61,220 nucleotides of DNA from assembly GCF_001552715.1 (NCBI RefSeq), contig NZ_BCRS01000013.1, forward strand, positions 1 to 61,220, given 5' to 3'. Shown piece by piece: positions 8,745 through 16,377 of this stretch. The notes beneath the pieces are model-generated. The model was not told the DNA's origin. It worked only from the letters and a program-made list of their open reading frames with translations, and made no database searches. The position numbers and the translations under genes were made by a program. How positions within the stretch are numbered: the first letter of the stretch is position 1; the number at the start of each line of letters is the position of its first letter. This DNA is from Mycolicibacterium vaccae NBRC 14118 = CIP 105934 (lineage in GTDB: Bacteria > Actinomycetota > Actinomycetes > Mycobacteriales > Mycobacteriaceae).

Positions 8745-9226
8745 TTCCTACCCCCCATAGGCTCTTTCGCCGTCCCACGATCTTTGGACGCAACGTAATT
8801 CTGGCTTACTTCAGTGGTGGCTGTCGCTCTTTTCGCCCCCGTAAATGTTCAAGTCCTTGCACATGCGGGTAGTTGCCGGACAATCCCATTAGCGTATGCG
8901 CATCTCGCCACCAAGCGCTCCAGCAAGCCGGGTTGTAACCGGATTTGTCTTTAGACCTATCGTTCTAGCAGGACTTTTAAGATTCTCAGGATCTACGCGA
9001 AGTCTCGCCCACGGTCTCGCTCTTAAGTACCAGCCCCGGCCTAGCTCTCAAAAATCGTTTGCTGGTTTTGCAAAGACCGTCGCAAACTGGCCTCGGCGCC
9101 GCCATGTCGAAACTTCGCCTGAGCAGGCCGCACACCGCGCCACAGCAAGCTCAAGCGCCCCACAGGACGTGAGAACCCAGCACTCAGCAGCTCTCCAGAC
9201 TCCTGGATAGCTCACCAACCCGTCGT
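8745..9226. other. Gene-free, relatively A+T-rich spacer (482 bp)
   Basis: No convincing gene. The DNA is visibly richer in A and T than the flanking genes (for example around 8930-9060). It must contain the promoter of the LuxR-type gene, which starts at 8744. A plus-strand open frame (8896-9210) has unstructured Ser/Ala/Arg-rich composition, no ribosome site and no recognisable motif. I see no tRNA, repeat array or strong terminator hairpin. Confidence 0.5.
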
Positions 9227-10555
9227 CTACGCCGCGTCGGCGGCGTCACCGTCCCCCGGTTCCGACGCGCCCCCGATGGCGGCGGAAGGCTCAACCGCGG
9301 CATCGTCCGAGACCTGGTCCGCCGCGTCCTGTACCTGGTCGGCATCATCGTGCAGCTGATCGGCCTCCTCGGCCTCCTGCGCTTCCAGCGCGTCCTCGGC
9401 TTCGCGGACGTCCTCTTCAGCTATCGACGCCGCCTCGTCGTCGACCGCACCAGACGTCTCGATGTCGTACCCATCGACTTCGTCGGGGTCGGGTGTTTGA
9501 GCAGCCTCGTCGTCACCGACGTGATCGGAGACGTCACCTCCGCGCTGGTGCCCGGATTCATCGTGGGAAGCCGCCACCGGACCGTCGATCGCGGCCGGCT
9601 CATCGACAGTCACCTCGGCCCTGCTGAGCGGTCTCAACGGCGCGAAGAACTTGGCCCGGGTCGGCTCACTGTAATCGCTTCTGTCATAGGCTAACTCGAT
9701 GAACTTACGCAACGGCGCGTCCAGCGCCGCGATGATCGAGGCGGGCAGCAGCGCGGTCAGCGGCATGAGTAGCGGCACCGGGTAGGTCTTGACCACGTAG
9801 TAGTGCGTGTTGGAGCCCGCGTGGAACTGGTAGTGGTCCGGATCGCCGGACGCCTTCGCGGCTTCCAGGTCGGCGGCGGTCAGTTCCATCTGAGTGTTGC
9901 CGTGTACCAACACTATTCCCATGACAGCGTTGGCCAGCGCGATCGGATTCCACAGGTAGGTCGGGAAATCCGCCCAGCCGTCGTACTGGCGCACGATGTC
10001 GTAGGTCGGGTCCCCGTTGTCGGGTGTCGCACCGTCGAACGTGAAATCCAGGATCGGGATCGTGATGCCCTTGAAGCGTGACAGCACGCCTCCGTTGGGC
10101 CGGTTGGGGTTGGCGACCAGGAGATAGGTGTGGCCGGTGTGGGTCTGCTTGTACCGTGACGCGACGACCGCGCCCTGGGAGAAGCCGAAGATCAGGTCAC
10201 CGGCGGCCGGCGCCCCGGCTTCCAGCAGTGCGACGCCCTGCCGGACCGACCGATTGAAGGTCAGGTCCCGGAAGCCCCCGTGGGAGACGGGCCAGAAGCC
10301 TGCGCTGTAGTCGACTTTCTCGTAAGGCAGGTCCGGCGGCGTCACGTCCACGCCGTCGACCACCCGACCGATGAAATCGCCGAACATCGCGTCCGGCGGC
10401 ACGTAGCCGATTCTCGTGCCCGGCAGGTAGTGCAGCGACGCAACCAACTGCGGGGCGGCCGAAAGGGTGGGCGTCACCCCCAGCAGCGCGGCGGTCAGCG
10501 CGACACCCGCCGTCCCCAGCGCCGACAACGCAGCTCCCACATGCTTCCTGGCCAT
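9227..10555 (-). CDS. Secreted PE-PPE domain serine hydrolase with acidic tail
   Basis: 442 residues. An N-terminal signal sequence (about 1-34, hydrophobic stretch ALGTAGVALTAALLGV) is followed directly by a PE-PPE (PF08237) alpha/beta-hydrolase domain, without the PE or PPE module that often precedes it. The nucleophile elbow is GFSQG at 124-128 (Ser126), preceded by DLIF. The last ~110 residues are a low-complexity Asp/Glu/Ala-rich tail with pseudo-repeats (EEADQLHDDADQVQDAADQV). Family members are esterases or cutinase-like lipases at the cell envelope. Start ATG 10555 matches the signal peptide. The long acidic tail is unusual and may be a spacer or a calcium/cation-binding region. Confidence 0.9.
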   Translation of the reverse strand: MARKHVGAALSALGTAGVALTAALLGVTPTLSAAPQLVASLHYLPGTRIGYVPPDAMFGDFIGRVVDGVDVTPPDLPYEKVDYSAGFWPVSHGGFRDLTFNRSVRQGVALLEAGAPAAGDLIFGFSQGAVVASRYKQTHTGHTYLLVANPNRPNGGVLSRFKGITIPILDFTFDGATPDNGDPTYDIVRQYDGWADFPTYLWNPIALANAVMGIVLVHGNTQMELTAADLEAAKASGDPDHYQFHAGSNTHYYVVKTYPVPLLMPLTALLPASIIAALDAPLRKFIELAYDRSDYSEPTRAKFFAPLRPLSRAEVTVDEPAAIDGPVAASHDESGHQRGGDVSDHVGDDEAAQTPDPDEVDGYDIETSGAVDDEAASIAEEDVREAEDALEAQEAEEADQLHDDADQVQDAADQVSDDAAVEPSAAIGGASEPGDGDAADAA

Positions 10556-10976
10556 GCCGTCCCCTCAACGTCGCCCGAGTTCGCGCGTCGAGTGTATGAC
10601 GAAGGGTTTGCTGCCGCGAGGCTTTCAACGACTGCGGTCGCCGATCCCAGCCGACGGACGCAGGTGTGCCGGCCTGGGCGGTCAGGAAGAGTGACGTTGC
10701 GGCCCGAGACGGGTGATCGAGAAACTCGGTGCATACAGTTCAGCGAGGCACGGACATCGCGTGTACCCGAGTTCGCGGTGACTCTCGCGAGGAGGCGACA
10801 TGGGAATCAGGCGCACACGCCCGGCACGTGAGCAGGGTCGGTGGCTTGGCGTTTGCCCCGGGGGTTCGGCGCGGCGGTGGCGAGAACAACGGGTCGGTGT
10901 CAGTCTGACCACAACGCGTTTGACGGCGTGCCGCCGCGGGAACCTTGGCGCCACGCACGACCCGTAGGAGGTGGAG
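10556..10976. other. Spacer between PE-PPE hydrolase and DUF3349 remnant
   Basis: About 420 bases without a supported gene. It holds the upstream region of the PE-PPE hydrolase (minus strand) and ends with a strong ribosome site, GTAGGAGGTGGAG, in front of the short DUF3349 fragment. Open frames here have shuffled composition and no family motifs. Confidence 0.4.
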
Positions 10977-11138
10977 ATGTCCGGCCCGAAAGCACTGACC
11001 AGGGTGCTCGACTTCTGCCGCGCCGGCTACCCGACCGCCGGCGTTCCGGCCCACGGCCACGTCCCGCTGCTGGCCCTGTGCTCGCGGAGCTCCGAGGCTG
11101 CGCTCAGCCCGCCCGCACCAGCTCGACAACGGGGATGA
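10977..11138 (+). pseudogene. Truncated DUF3349 protein gene
   Basis: ATG 10977 is preceded by an excellent ribosome site (AGGAGGTGGAG). The first ~40 residues carry the DUF3349 N-terminal signature: VLDFCRAGYPTAGVPAHGHVPLLAL, usually RAGYPxGVPxxDYxPLLALLxRRL. After Leu/Cys the frame runs into unrelated Ser/Ala/Pro codons and stops at 53 residues, while intact members have about 100. The end overlaps the 3' end of the convergent oxidoreductase by 35 bases, as if a deletion had joined the two. An inserted Ala in the signature and altered Tyr/Cys positions also suggest decay. Translation of the stump remains possible. Confidence 0.65.
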
Positions 11139-11526
11139 CGCGCGTCGTCTTCCGCTGGTAATCACCGAACTGCGGCTCGCGCTCCACATGCTTGGCGTAG
11201 ATCTCGTCGCGCTCGGGCCCGTCGAGGACGCGGGCCGTCGCCAGGTAGGTCTCGCTGCCCAGCTCGACGGTGACGTTCGGGTTGGCGACGATGTTGCGAT
11301 ACCAGTCGGGGTGGGTGTCCGCGCCGCCCTTGCTGGCGAAGACGTATACGCGCCCGTCATCGAGCAACGCAACCAGCGGGGCGATGCGCTCCTTGCCGGA
11401 CTTCGCGCCGACGTGGTGGACCAGCACGAGCGGCTTGCCTTCGAACACCCCGCCGGCCTTGCCGCCGGTGCGGCGGAACTCGTCGATCACCGGACGGTTC
11501 ATCGCGTCGAACGCTGCTTTGTCCAT
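11104..11526 (-). CDS. Nitroreductase/deazaflavin (F420)-dependent oxidoreductase family protein
   Basis: 140 residues of the small split-barrel family related to M. tuberculosis Ddn, which uses reduced F420 to reduce quinones or nitro compounds. Visible hallmarks are the N-terminal helix (NRPVIDEFRRTGGK), LVLVHHVGAKSGKERIAPL, and the cofactor segment VFASKGGADTHPDWYRNI followed by NPNVTVELG. Start MDKAAF at 11526 is preferred over an upstream Met because GAAGGAG lies six bases before it. Length is typical. It overlaps the DUF3349 remnant at its 3' end. It may act in quinone detoxification; the substrate is not known. Confidence 0.88.
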   Translation of the reverse strand: MDKAAFDAMNRPVIDEFRRTGGKAGGVFEGKPLVLVHHVGAKSGKERIAPLVALLDDGRVYVFASKGGADTHPDWYRNIVANPNVTVELGSETYLATARVLDGPERDEIYAKHVEREPQFGDYQRKTTRVIPVVELVRAG

Positions 11527-11617
11527 GAAGGCTCCTTCGGTCGCATCGGGCACCACCCGTTACCTACCGCCGGATACGGGCGCATATTCCCGCGAGCACT
11601 GCGATCGGAGAAAGAAA

Positions 11618-11643
11618 TCAGGCCCCCTCGAAAGGGGGCCTGA
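11618..11643 (-). terminator. Intrinsic terminator after tRNA-Tyr
   Basis: Perfect 11-bp stem (arms 11618-11628 and 11633-11643, G+C-rich) with a four-base loop. On the minus strand it is followed by a T-rich run (ATTTCTTTC). It starts seven bases after the 3' end of the tRNA, so it very likely ends that transcript. It may also stop read-through toward the oxidoreductase gene. Confidence 0.85.
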
Positions 11644-11649
11644 CCAGTG

Positions 11650-11732
11650 TGGCAGGTACAGGATTCGAACCTGTGTAGGCGTTAGCCGACGGATTTACAG
11701 TCCGCTCCCATTGGCCGCTCGGGCAACCTGCC
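11650..11732 (-). tRNA. tRNA-Tyr (anticodon GUA)
   Basis: 83-nt class II tRNA. The acceptor arms GGCAGGT and ACCTGCC pair fully, with A as discriminator. The anticodon loop reads CTGTAAA, giving GUA. The variable arm is long, as expected for bacterial tRNA-Tyr, and the T-loop has GGTTCGAATCC. The 3' CCA is not encoded (the next bases are C, A). A strong terminator follows. Confidence 0.97.
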
Positions 11733-11886
11733 TGGATGCTGCTCGTGCGCTGCACAGCGCGCACAGCAGAATACAACGAGGACGGTGCCCGACTACAAAT
11801 CGTGCGGTGGGGGGCGGTGTCCGGCCGGTCGTGAGCAGCGACCAAGATGGAGCCAGGTACCGAACCACGAGGGAGGGACGAGTCCA

Positions 11887-12378
11887 ATGGCGGATTCATC
11901 GTTCGACGTCGTCAGCAAGGTCGACCGCCAGGAAGTCGACAACGCGCTCAACCAGGCCGCGAAGGAGCTGTCGACCCGCTTCGACTTCCGCGGGACCGAC
12001 ACCACGATCGCCTGGAAGGGCGAGGAGGCCATCGAGATCGTGTCCTCCACCGAGGAGCGCGTGAAGGCCGCCGTCGACGTGTTCAAGGAGAAACTGGTCC
12101 GGCGCGACATCTCGATGAAGGCGTTCGACGCTGACGAACCGCAGGCCAGCGGCAAGACCTACAAGGTCAGCGGCACCCTGAAGCAGGGCATCTCCAGTGA
12201 GGACGCCAAGAAGATCACCAAGCTCATCCGCGACGAGGGCCCCAAGGGCGTCAAGGCGCAGATCCAGGGCGAAGAGATCCGCGTCAGCTCCAAGAAGCGC
12301 GACGACCTGCAGGCCGTCCAGTCGCTGCTGCGGGGCGCCGACCTCGACGTCGCGCTGCAGTTCGTCAACTACCGCTGA
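11887..12378 (+). CDS. yajQ: YajQ-family nucleotide-binding protein
   Basis: 163 residues, exactly the family length. The signature N-terminus [20 protein letters not shown] and the [14 protein letters not shown] and [14 protein letters not shown] segments define the two ferredoxin-like half-barrels. Members bind cyclic di-GMP or other nucleotides in some species; function in mycobacteria is not established. The M. tuberculosis orthologue is Rv0566c. ATG 11887 is preceded by GAGGGACGAG. It is divergent from tRNA-Tyr and convergent with the WXG100-like gene; a long hairpin lies just after its stop. Confidence 0.95.
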   Translation: MADSSFDVVSKVDRQEVDNALNQAAKELSTRFDFRGTDTTIAWKGEEAIEIVSSTEERVKAAVDVFKEKLVRRDISMKAFDADEPQASGKTYKVSGTLKQGISSEDAKKITKLIRDEGPKGVKAQIQGEEIRVSSKKRDDLQAVQSLLRGADLDVALQFVNYR

Positions 12379-12383
12379 CCCTG

Positions 12384-12436
12384 TTGCGTGACCGCACGGC
12401 GATTTCCGGGCCGGATGTCGCCGTGTGGTCACGCAA
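12384..12436. terminator. Long inverted repeat between convergent genes
   Basis: Arms 12384-12402 and 12418-12436 form a 19-bp stem with one non-Watson-Crick position and a 15-base loop. It fills the gap between yajQ (stop 12378) and the convergent WXG100-like gene (stop 12438). No T-tract follows on either strand, so it is a possible bidirectional factor-dependent or stem-only terminator, or a small dispersed palindrome. Confidence 0.55.
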
Positions 12437-12437
12437 G

Positions 12438-12914
12438 TCAGCGCAGCACGCCGCTGATACCGGCCGCGGTGCCGGCGTCGATCTCGTCGAACAGCCGCAG
12501 CAGCCGCCTGATCAGCGTGGTGAAACCGGGTTCGAACCGTTTCAGCAGCGCCGGGGACGCCGGGGCGATGGCGTGGCCGGCGTCGGTCACCGTCCACCCC
12601 GCCCCGCGCAATGCGGCCACCAGATCGGTCAGCCCGTCGCGCGTCGCGACGAGGTGCGCTCCCCCGCCCGCCAGCGCGCCGCGCACCTCGGCGAGCCGCT
12701 GCCGCAGACGCAGCTGCGCGGCGAGGTTCTGTTCGGCCTGAGCGATCGTGGCCTCACCCGCCCCGCCCTGCCATGCGCGCCGCAGCCGCTGCACCGATCC
12801 GCGCTGCTCGGCGATCAGTGCGTCGAGTTCGTCGATCTTGGCGCCCAGTTCGCTCGCCGCGGCGGCCAGGCTCCGCACGTCCGTAGCCTCCACCGTCGAT
12901 ACCGTGAACGGCAC
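12438..12914 (-). CDS. WXG100-like (ESX-type) small helical protein
   Basis: 158 residues from GTG 12914 (VPFTVSTVEATDVRSLA), which follows a GAGGGGG ribosome site; an in-frame ATG lies further upstream (12989) but has poorer context. The product is almost wholly helical. Its middle carries a WQGGAGEA turn between two long helices, the WXG hairpin of ESAT-6-like or EspG-associated proteins, followed by a Leu/Arg-rich helix and an Ala-rich C-terminal region. No partner WXG gene or ESX machinery is nearby. It might be an orphan type VII substrate or simply a helical hairpin protein; the WXG assignment rests on one motif. Confidence 0.65.
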   Translation of the reverse strand: MPFTVSTVEATDVRSLAAAASELGAKIDELDALIAEQRGSVQRLRRAWQGGAGEATIAQAEQNLAAQLRLRQRLAEVRGALAGGGAHLVATRDGLTDLVAALRGAGWTVTDAGHAIAPASPALLKRFEPGFTTLIRRLLRLFDEIDAGTAAGISGVLR

Positions 12915-13025
12915 CAGCCACCCCCTCAGCAGTCGGCTCCCATTATCGCCGCCGCCGGACGGGGGTCGGCGCACCTGTTCGAAATCCACCCTCGCCCCGG
13001 GTTTCCCGCCCTAATGTGATCTCCC

Positions 13026-14051
13026 ATGGCACCAGCGCAGCGTGAACCCAGAGTCGTCGTCCTCGGGGGCGGATCGTGGGGAACCACCGTCGCCTCCATC
13101 TGCGCCAGGCGCGGGCCGACGTTGCAGTGGGTGCGCTCGCAGGAGACCGCCGACGACATCAACGACAACCACCGCAACTCGAAATACCTTGGCGAAGAAG
13201 TGGAATTGACGCCCACGCTGCGCGCCACCACCGACTTCTCCGAGGCCGCCGAATGCGCCGACGTCATCGTGATGGGCGTGCCGTCGCACGGTTTCCGCGG
13301 CGTGCTGACCGAACTGGCGACCCAGCTGAGGCCGTGGGTTCCGGTGGTGTCGCTGGTGAAGGGCCTCGAGCAGGGCACCAACTACCGGATGAGCGAGATC
13401 GTCGACGAGATCCTGCCCGGGCACCCGGCCGGAATCCTGGCCGGGCCCAACATCGCCCGCGAGGTCGCCGAAGGCTATGCCGCAGCCGCGGTGCTCGCGA
13501 TGCCCGACCAGCATCTGGCCGCCAACCTGGCACAGTTGTTCCGCACCAAGCGGTTCCGCACCTACACCACCGATGACGTGGTCGGTGTCGAGATGGCCGG
13601 AGCGCTCAAGAACGTGTACGCGATCGCCGTCGGCATGGGCTACTCGCTGGGCATCGGCGAGAACACCCGGGCCATGGTGATGGCGCGCGCGGTCGCCGAG
13701 ATGTCCAAACTCGGGGTCGCGCTCGGCGGCAATCGCGACACGTTCGCGGGCCTCGCCGGCATGGGCGACCTGATCGTCACGTGCACGTCCCAGCGCAGCC
13801 GCAACCGGCACGTCGGTGAACAGCTCGGCCAGGGCAAGTCCATCGACGAGATCATCGCGGCGATGAACCAGGTCGCCGAGGGCGTCAAGGCCGCCAGCGT
13901 GGTGATGGAGTTCGCCGAGAAGTGCGGCATCTCGATGCCGATCGCGCGCGAGGTCGACGGCGTGGTCAACCACAGCTCGACCGTCGAGCAGGCCTACCGT
14001 GGGCTGGTCGCCGACAAGCCCGGCCACGAGGTGCACGGCTCCGGTTTCTGA
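13026..14051 (+). CDS. gpsA: Glycerol-3-phosphate dehydrogenase [NAD(P)+]
   Basis: 341 residues, same length as M. tuberculosis GpdA1 (Rv0564c), to which this position in the gene order corresponds. It makes sn-glycerol 3-phosphate from dihydroxyacetone phosphate for phospholipid synthesis. The Rossmann GGGSWG is at 14-19. The catalytic Lys lies in VEMAGALKNVYAIAVG, and the substrate-binding region GNRDTFAGLAGMGDLIVTC is intact. It begins 36 bases beyond the upstream reading frame of the WXG-like gene and is convergent with the AsnC-type regulator, with only eight bases between stops. Confidence 0.97.
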   Translation: MAPAQREPRVVVLGGGSWGTTVASICARRGPTLQWVRSQETADDINDNHRNSKYLGEEVELTPTLRATTDFSEAAECADVIVMGVPSHGFRGVLTELATQLRPWVPVVSLVKGLEQGTNYRMSEIVDEILPGHPAGILAGPNIAREVAEGYAAAAVLAMPDQHLAANLAQLFRTKRFRTYTTDDVVGVEMAGALKNVYAIAVGMGYSLGIGENTRAMVMARAVAEMSKLGVALGGNRDTFAGLAGMGDLIVTCTSQRSRNRHVGEQLGQGKSIDEIIAAMNQVAEGVKAASVVMEFAEKCGISMPIAREVDGVVNHSSTVEQAYRGLVADKPGHEVHGSGF

Positions 14052-14059
14052 GCCTCGGG

Positions 14060-14533
14060 TCAGCCGGTGGTGGGCCACACCCCGGACTGATAGCTCAGCT
14101 TGAGCAGCTTCAGGTAGATCAGGGTCTGCACGTCGGTCACCGCGTCGAGGGTGCGGATCGAGCCCTCGATGACGCTCAGCAGATGCGCGCCGTCGCGGGA
14201 GGTCACCTCCACCAGGACGTCATAGGCGCCCGCCGTGGCGACCGCGAAGGTCACCTCAGGCACGTTCCGCAGCGCTGCGGCGACCTCATCGACCCCGCCG
14301 TCGGTCTTGACCAGCAGCATCGAGGTGAATCTGCCGGGGCCCACCGGGTTGGTGACCGCGACGATCTGCATGTGGCCCTGCTCGATCAGCTTCTGCAGGC
14401 GCTGCCGGACGGTGGCCTCCGAGACCCCGACCTCCTTGGCGATCGCCGCGTAGGACTTGCGGCCGTCCGACCGCAACGAGTCGACTATCGCGGCTGAAAC
14501 TTTGTCCAGCGCGCCTTCGGTTTCATCCGCCAC
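14060..14533 (-). CDS. AsnC/Lrp-family transcriptional regulator
   Basis: 157 residues. N-terminal winged helix-turn-helix (SYAAIAKEVGVSEATVRQRL, about residues 27-46) and a C-terminal RAM/AsnC ligand domain with the GAYDVLVEVTSRDGAHLL strand-helix. These proteins bind amino acids or derivatives and control nearby transport or catabolic genes. It is divergent from the transporter-hydrolase operon that starts at 14706; the 172-base gap contains a strong 12-bp inverted repeat. The M24 hydrolase in that operon makes the arrangement reminiscent of ectoine degradation loci, where an Lrp-type regulator (DoeX) stands beside an M24 hydrolase (DoeA). Confidence 0.92.
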   Translation of the reverse strand: MADETEGALDKVSAAIVDSLRSDGRKSYAAIAKEVGVSEATVRQRLQKLIEQGHMQIVAVTNPVGPGRFTSMLLVKTDGGVDEVAAALRNVPEVTFAVATAGAYDVLVEVTSRDGAHLLSVIEGSIRTLDAVTDVQTLIYLKLLKLSYQSGVWPTTG

Positions 14534-14622
14534 CTTCGCCCCCGATCAGTGATGTCTTCCGTGGATTCACTCAACAATAGGGCCAAATCATTACTGATTC
14601 CGTGATCTGCACGGCGAATTGT

Positions 14623-14656
14623 TTTGTTTTCCGCGACGAAACATGCGGAAAACAAA
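14623..14656. promoter_or_regulatory. 12-bp inverted repeat, candidate Lrp/AsnC operator
   Basis: Arms TTTGTTTTCCGC (14623-14634) and GCGGAAAACAAA (14645-14656) are perfect complements, separated by ten bases. The centre-to-centre distance of 22 bases is about two helical turns. It lies in an A+T-rich patch between the divergent regulator (start 14533) and the operon (start 14706). Binding by the neighbouring AsnC-type protein is inferred. Confidence 0.6.
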
Positions 14657-14705
14657 CTAAGGTCATCGTTTGTCGGAGTTGTTTCGACCATGTGAGGGAT
14701 CACCG

Positions 14706-15563
14706 ATGAGCACACGGGCCGGTTGGGTTCGCGCACTGCTGCCCGGCACCACGTGGCTGACGTGCTTCTATTTGATTCCCCTGGCCCTGATCCTGGCCGC
14801 GGCGGTGGCCACCCCCGACATGATCGGCCGCCCCGTCTACGGCTTCAGCACGGCCAACTTCGCGCTGGTCTTCCAGTCCACCTACCTACCGGTGGTGGCA
14901 CGCACCTTCGCCTACGCCGTGCTGGCCACCGCGGTGTGCCTGCTCATCGGGTACCCGTGCGCCTACGCGATCTCGCGGTACGGCGGACGGGCCAAACCCG
15001 CCCTACTGCTGGCCGTGCTGGTGCCGTGGCTGGCCGACTACCTGATCCGGATCTATGCCTGGGTGCAACTGCTGGGCCGCGAAGGCCCGGTCAACTCGCT
15101 GCTCGCCCGGTTCGGGATCGGACCGGTCAACCTGATCGGCAACCCGTACGCACTCAACCTCGGCCTGGTCTACAGCTTCCTGCCGTTCATGATCCTGGCG
15201 GTGTTCCTTGCGGTCGAGCGCGTCGACTGGCGGCTCGTCGACGCCGCCCACGACCTGAACGCCGGTCCGTGGCGGGCGTTCCGCACGGTCGTCGTCCCGC
15301 TGACCGTCGGCGGCATCGCCGCCGGCTGCCAACTCGTGTTCCTGCTCAGCCTCGGCGACTTCGCGATCGCCCAGTTCCTCGGCGGGTCGACGTACCTGAT
15401 GGGCAACCTCATCCGCGACCAACTCGCCACCGCCGGATCACTGCCGTTCGGCGCGGCACTGACCGCGACCCTGCTCGCCGGCATGGTCACGTTCATCGCA
15501 CTGGCCTATCTGGTCGTCAGCGCCGGCCGGGCGCTGCGCCGGACCCGGGTGCGCCGTGGGTAG
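14706..15563 (+). CDS. ABC transporter permease, polyamine/PotB type
   Basis: 285-residue inner-membrane permease with about six transmembrane helices. The EAA-like loop reads DAAHDLNAGPWRAFRTVVVPL, the site where an ATPase docks. Architecture matches PotB of spermidine/putrescine-type importers. ATG 14706 follows a GTGAGGGATCACC leader, and an upstream in-frame start is unlikely. It overlaps the next permease by eight bases. It is first in a five-gene operon with permease 2, binding protein, M24 hydrolase and amidohydrolase. No ATPase gene accompanies it, so it must borrow one. Confidence 0.93.
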   Translation: MSTRAGWVRALLPGTTWLTCFYLIPLALILAAAVATPDMIGRPVYGFSTANFALVFQSTYLPVVARTFAYAVLATAVCLLIGYPCAYAISRYGGRAKPALLLAVLVPWLADYLIRIYAWVQLLGREGPVNSLLARFGIGPVNLIGNPYALNLGLVYSFLPFMILAVFLAVERVDWRLVDAAHDLNAGPWRAFRTVVVPLTVGGIAAGCQLVFLLSLGDFAIAQFLGGSTYLMGNLIRDQLATAGSLPFGAALTATLLAGMVTFIALAYLVVSAGRALRRTRVRRG

Positions 15564-16356
15564 GCGCATGCCGGTCGGGCTGATGCTGGTGCTGGCCGTC
15601 ACGCTGGTGTTTCTGGACCTGCCACTGGTCGTCATCGTGCTGTTCTCGTTCAACTCCTCGTCGTCGCTGTCGGAGTTCGAGGGTTTCAGCACCCGCTGGT
15701 ACCGGCAGGCGGCCGAGAACCCGGACATCCTCGCCGCGCTGGGCCTGAGTCTGACCGTCGCCGCCGCGGCGACGGTGATCGCGGTGGTGCTGGGCTGTCT
15801 GCTGTCCTACGCATTCGTGCACGGCAGGCGCCGGGTGACCCGCCCGGTCGAAGCCGTCGCGATGTCGACGCTGGTGACACCGGAGCTGGCCACCGCGGTG
15901 GGACTGATGACACTGTTCACCACCGCGCAGTTAGCCCTGTCCACCCTGACGCTGATCATCGGACACGCCACCTTCGTCCTGGTCTATGTCACCGTGCTGG
16001 TCGGCAACAGGCTGCGCACCCTGGACCCGCGGCTGGAAGAGGCCGCCGCCGACCTCGGGGCCGGACGGCTGCGCACCTTCGCGACCGTGATCCTGCCGCA
16101 GCTGCGGTCGGCCATCGCCGGCGCCGCCGCCCTGTCCTTCGTGCTGTCCTTCGGCGACTTCGTCACCTCGGTGTTCCTGTCCGGCACCGAGATCGCGCCG
16201 CTGCCCGTGCGCATCTACGGAATGCTGCGGTTCGGCCTGTCCCCCGAGATCAACGCGATCGGCACCGCGATGATCGTCCTCACCGTTCTTCTCGGCGTCA
16301 CCGGCCTCTGGCTGCAACGCTCCCGCCGATCCACCACCACCTCAAACCCTCTGTAG
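15556..16356 (+). CDS. ABC transporter permease, polyamine/PotC type
   Basis: 266 residues, GTG start at 15556 overlapping the previous gene by eight bases, which implies translational coupling. Six predicted membrane helices and the ATPase-docking loop EEAAADLGAGRLRTFATVILP are present, with the typical C-terminal SFGDFVTSVFLSG motif of PotC proteins. It pairs with the upstream permease to form the channel of a type I importer. Confidence 0.93.
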   Translation: MGRRMPVGLMLVLAVTLVFLDLPLVVIVLFSFNSSSSLSEFEGFSTRWYRQAAENPDILAALGLSLTVAAAATVIAVVLGCLLSYAFVHGRRRVTRPVEAVAMSTLVTPELATAVGLMTLFTTAQLALSTLTLIIGHATFVLVYVTVLVGNRLRTLDPRLEEAAADLGAGRLRTFATVILPQLRSAIAGAAALSFVLSFGDFVTSVFLSGTEIAPLPVRIYGMLRFGLSPEINAIGTAMIVLTVLLGVTGLWLQRSRRSTTTSNPL

Positions 16357-16377
16357 CACAACTTATTAGGAGCATGA

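Noticed and set aside
8896..9210. Plus-strand 104-codon frame in the A+T-rich spacer
   Set aside because: No ribosome site, no motif, Ser/Ala/Arg-rich composition as expected from chance in this DNA.
10740..11372. Minus-strand 210-codon frame across the DUF3349 region
   Set aside because: It overlaps the oxidoreductase in another frame on the same strand and has a shuffled Ser/Arg/Pro-rich composition.
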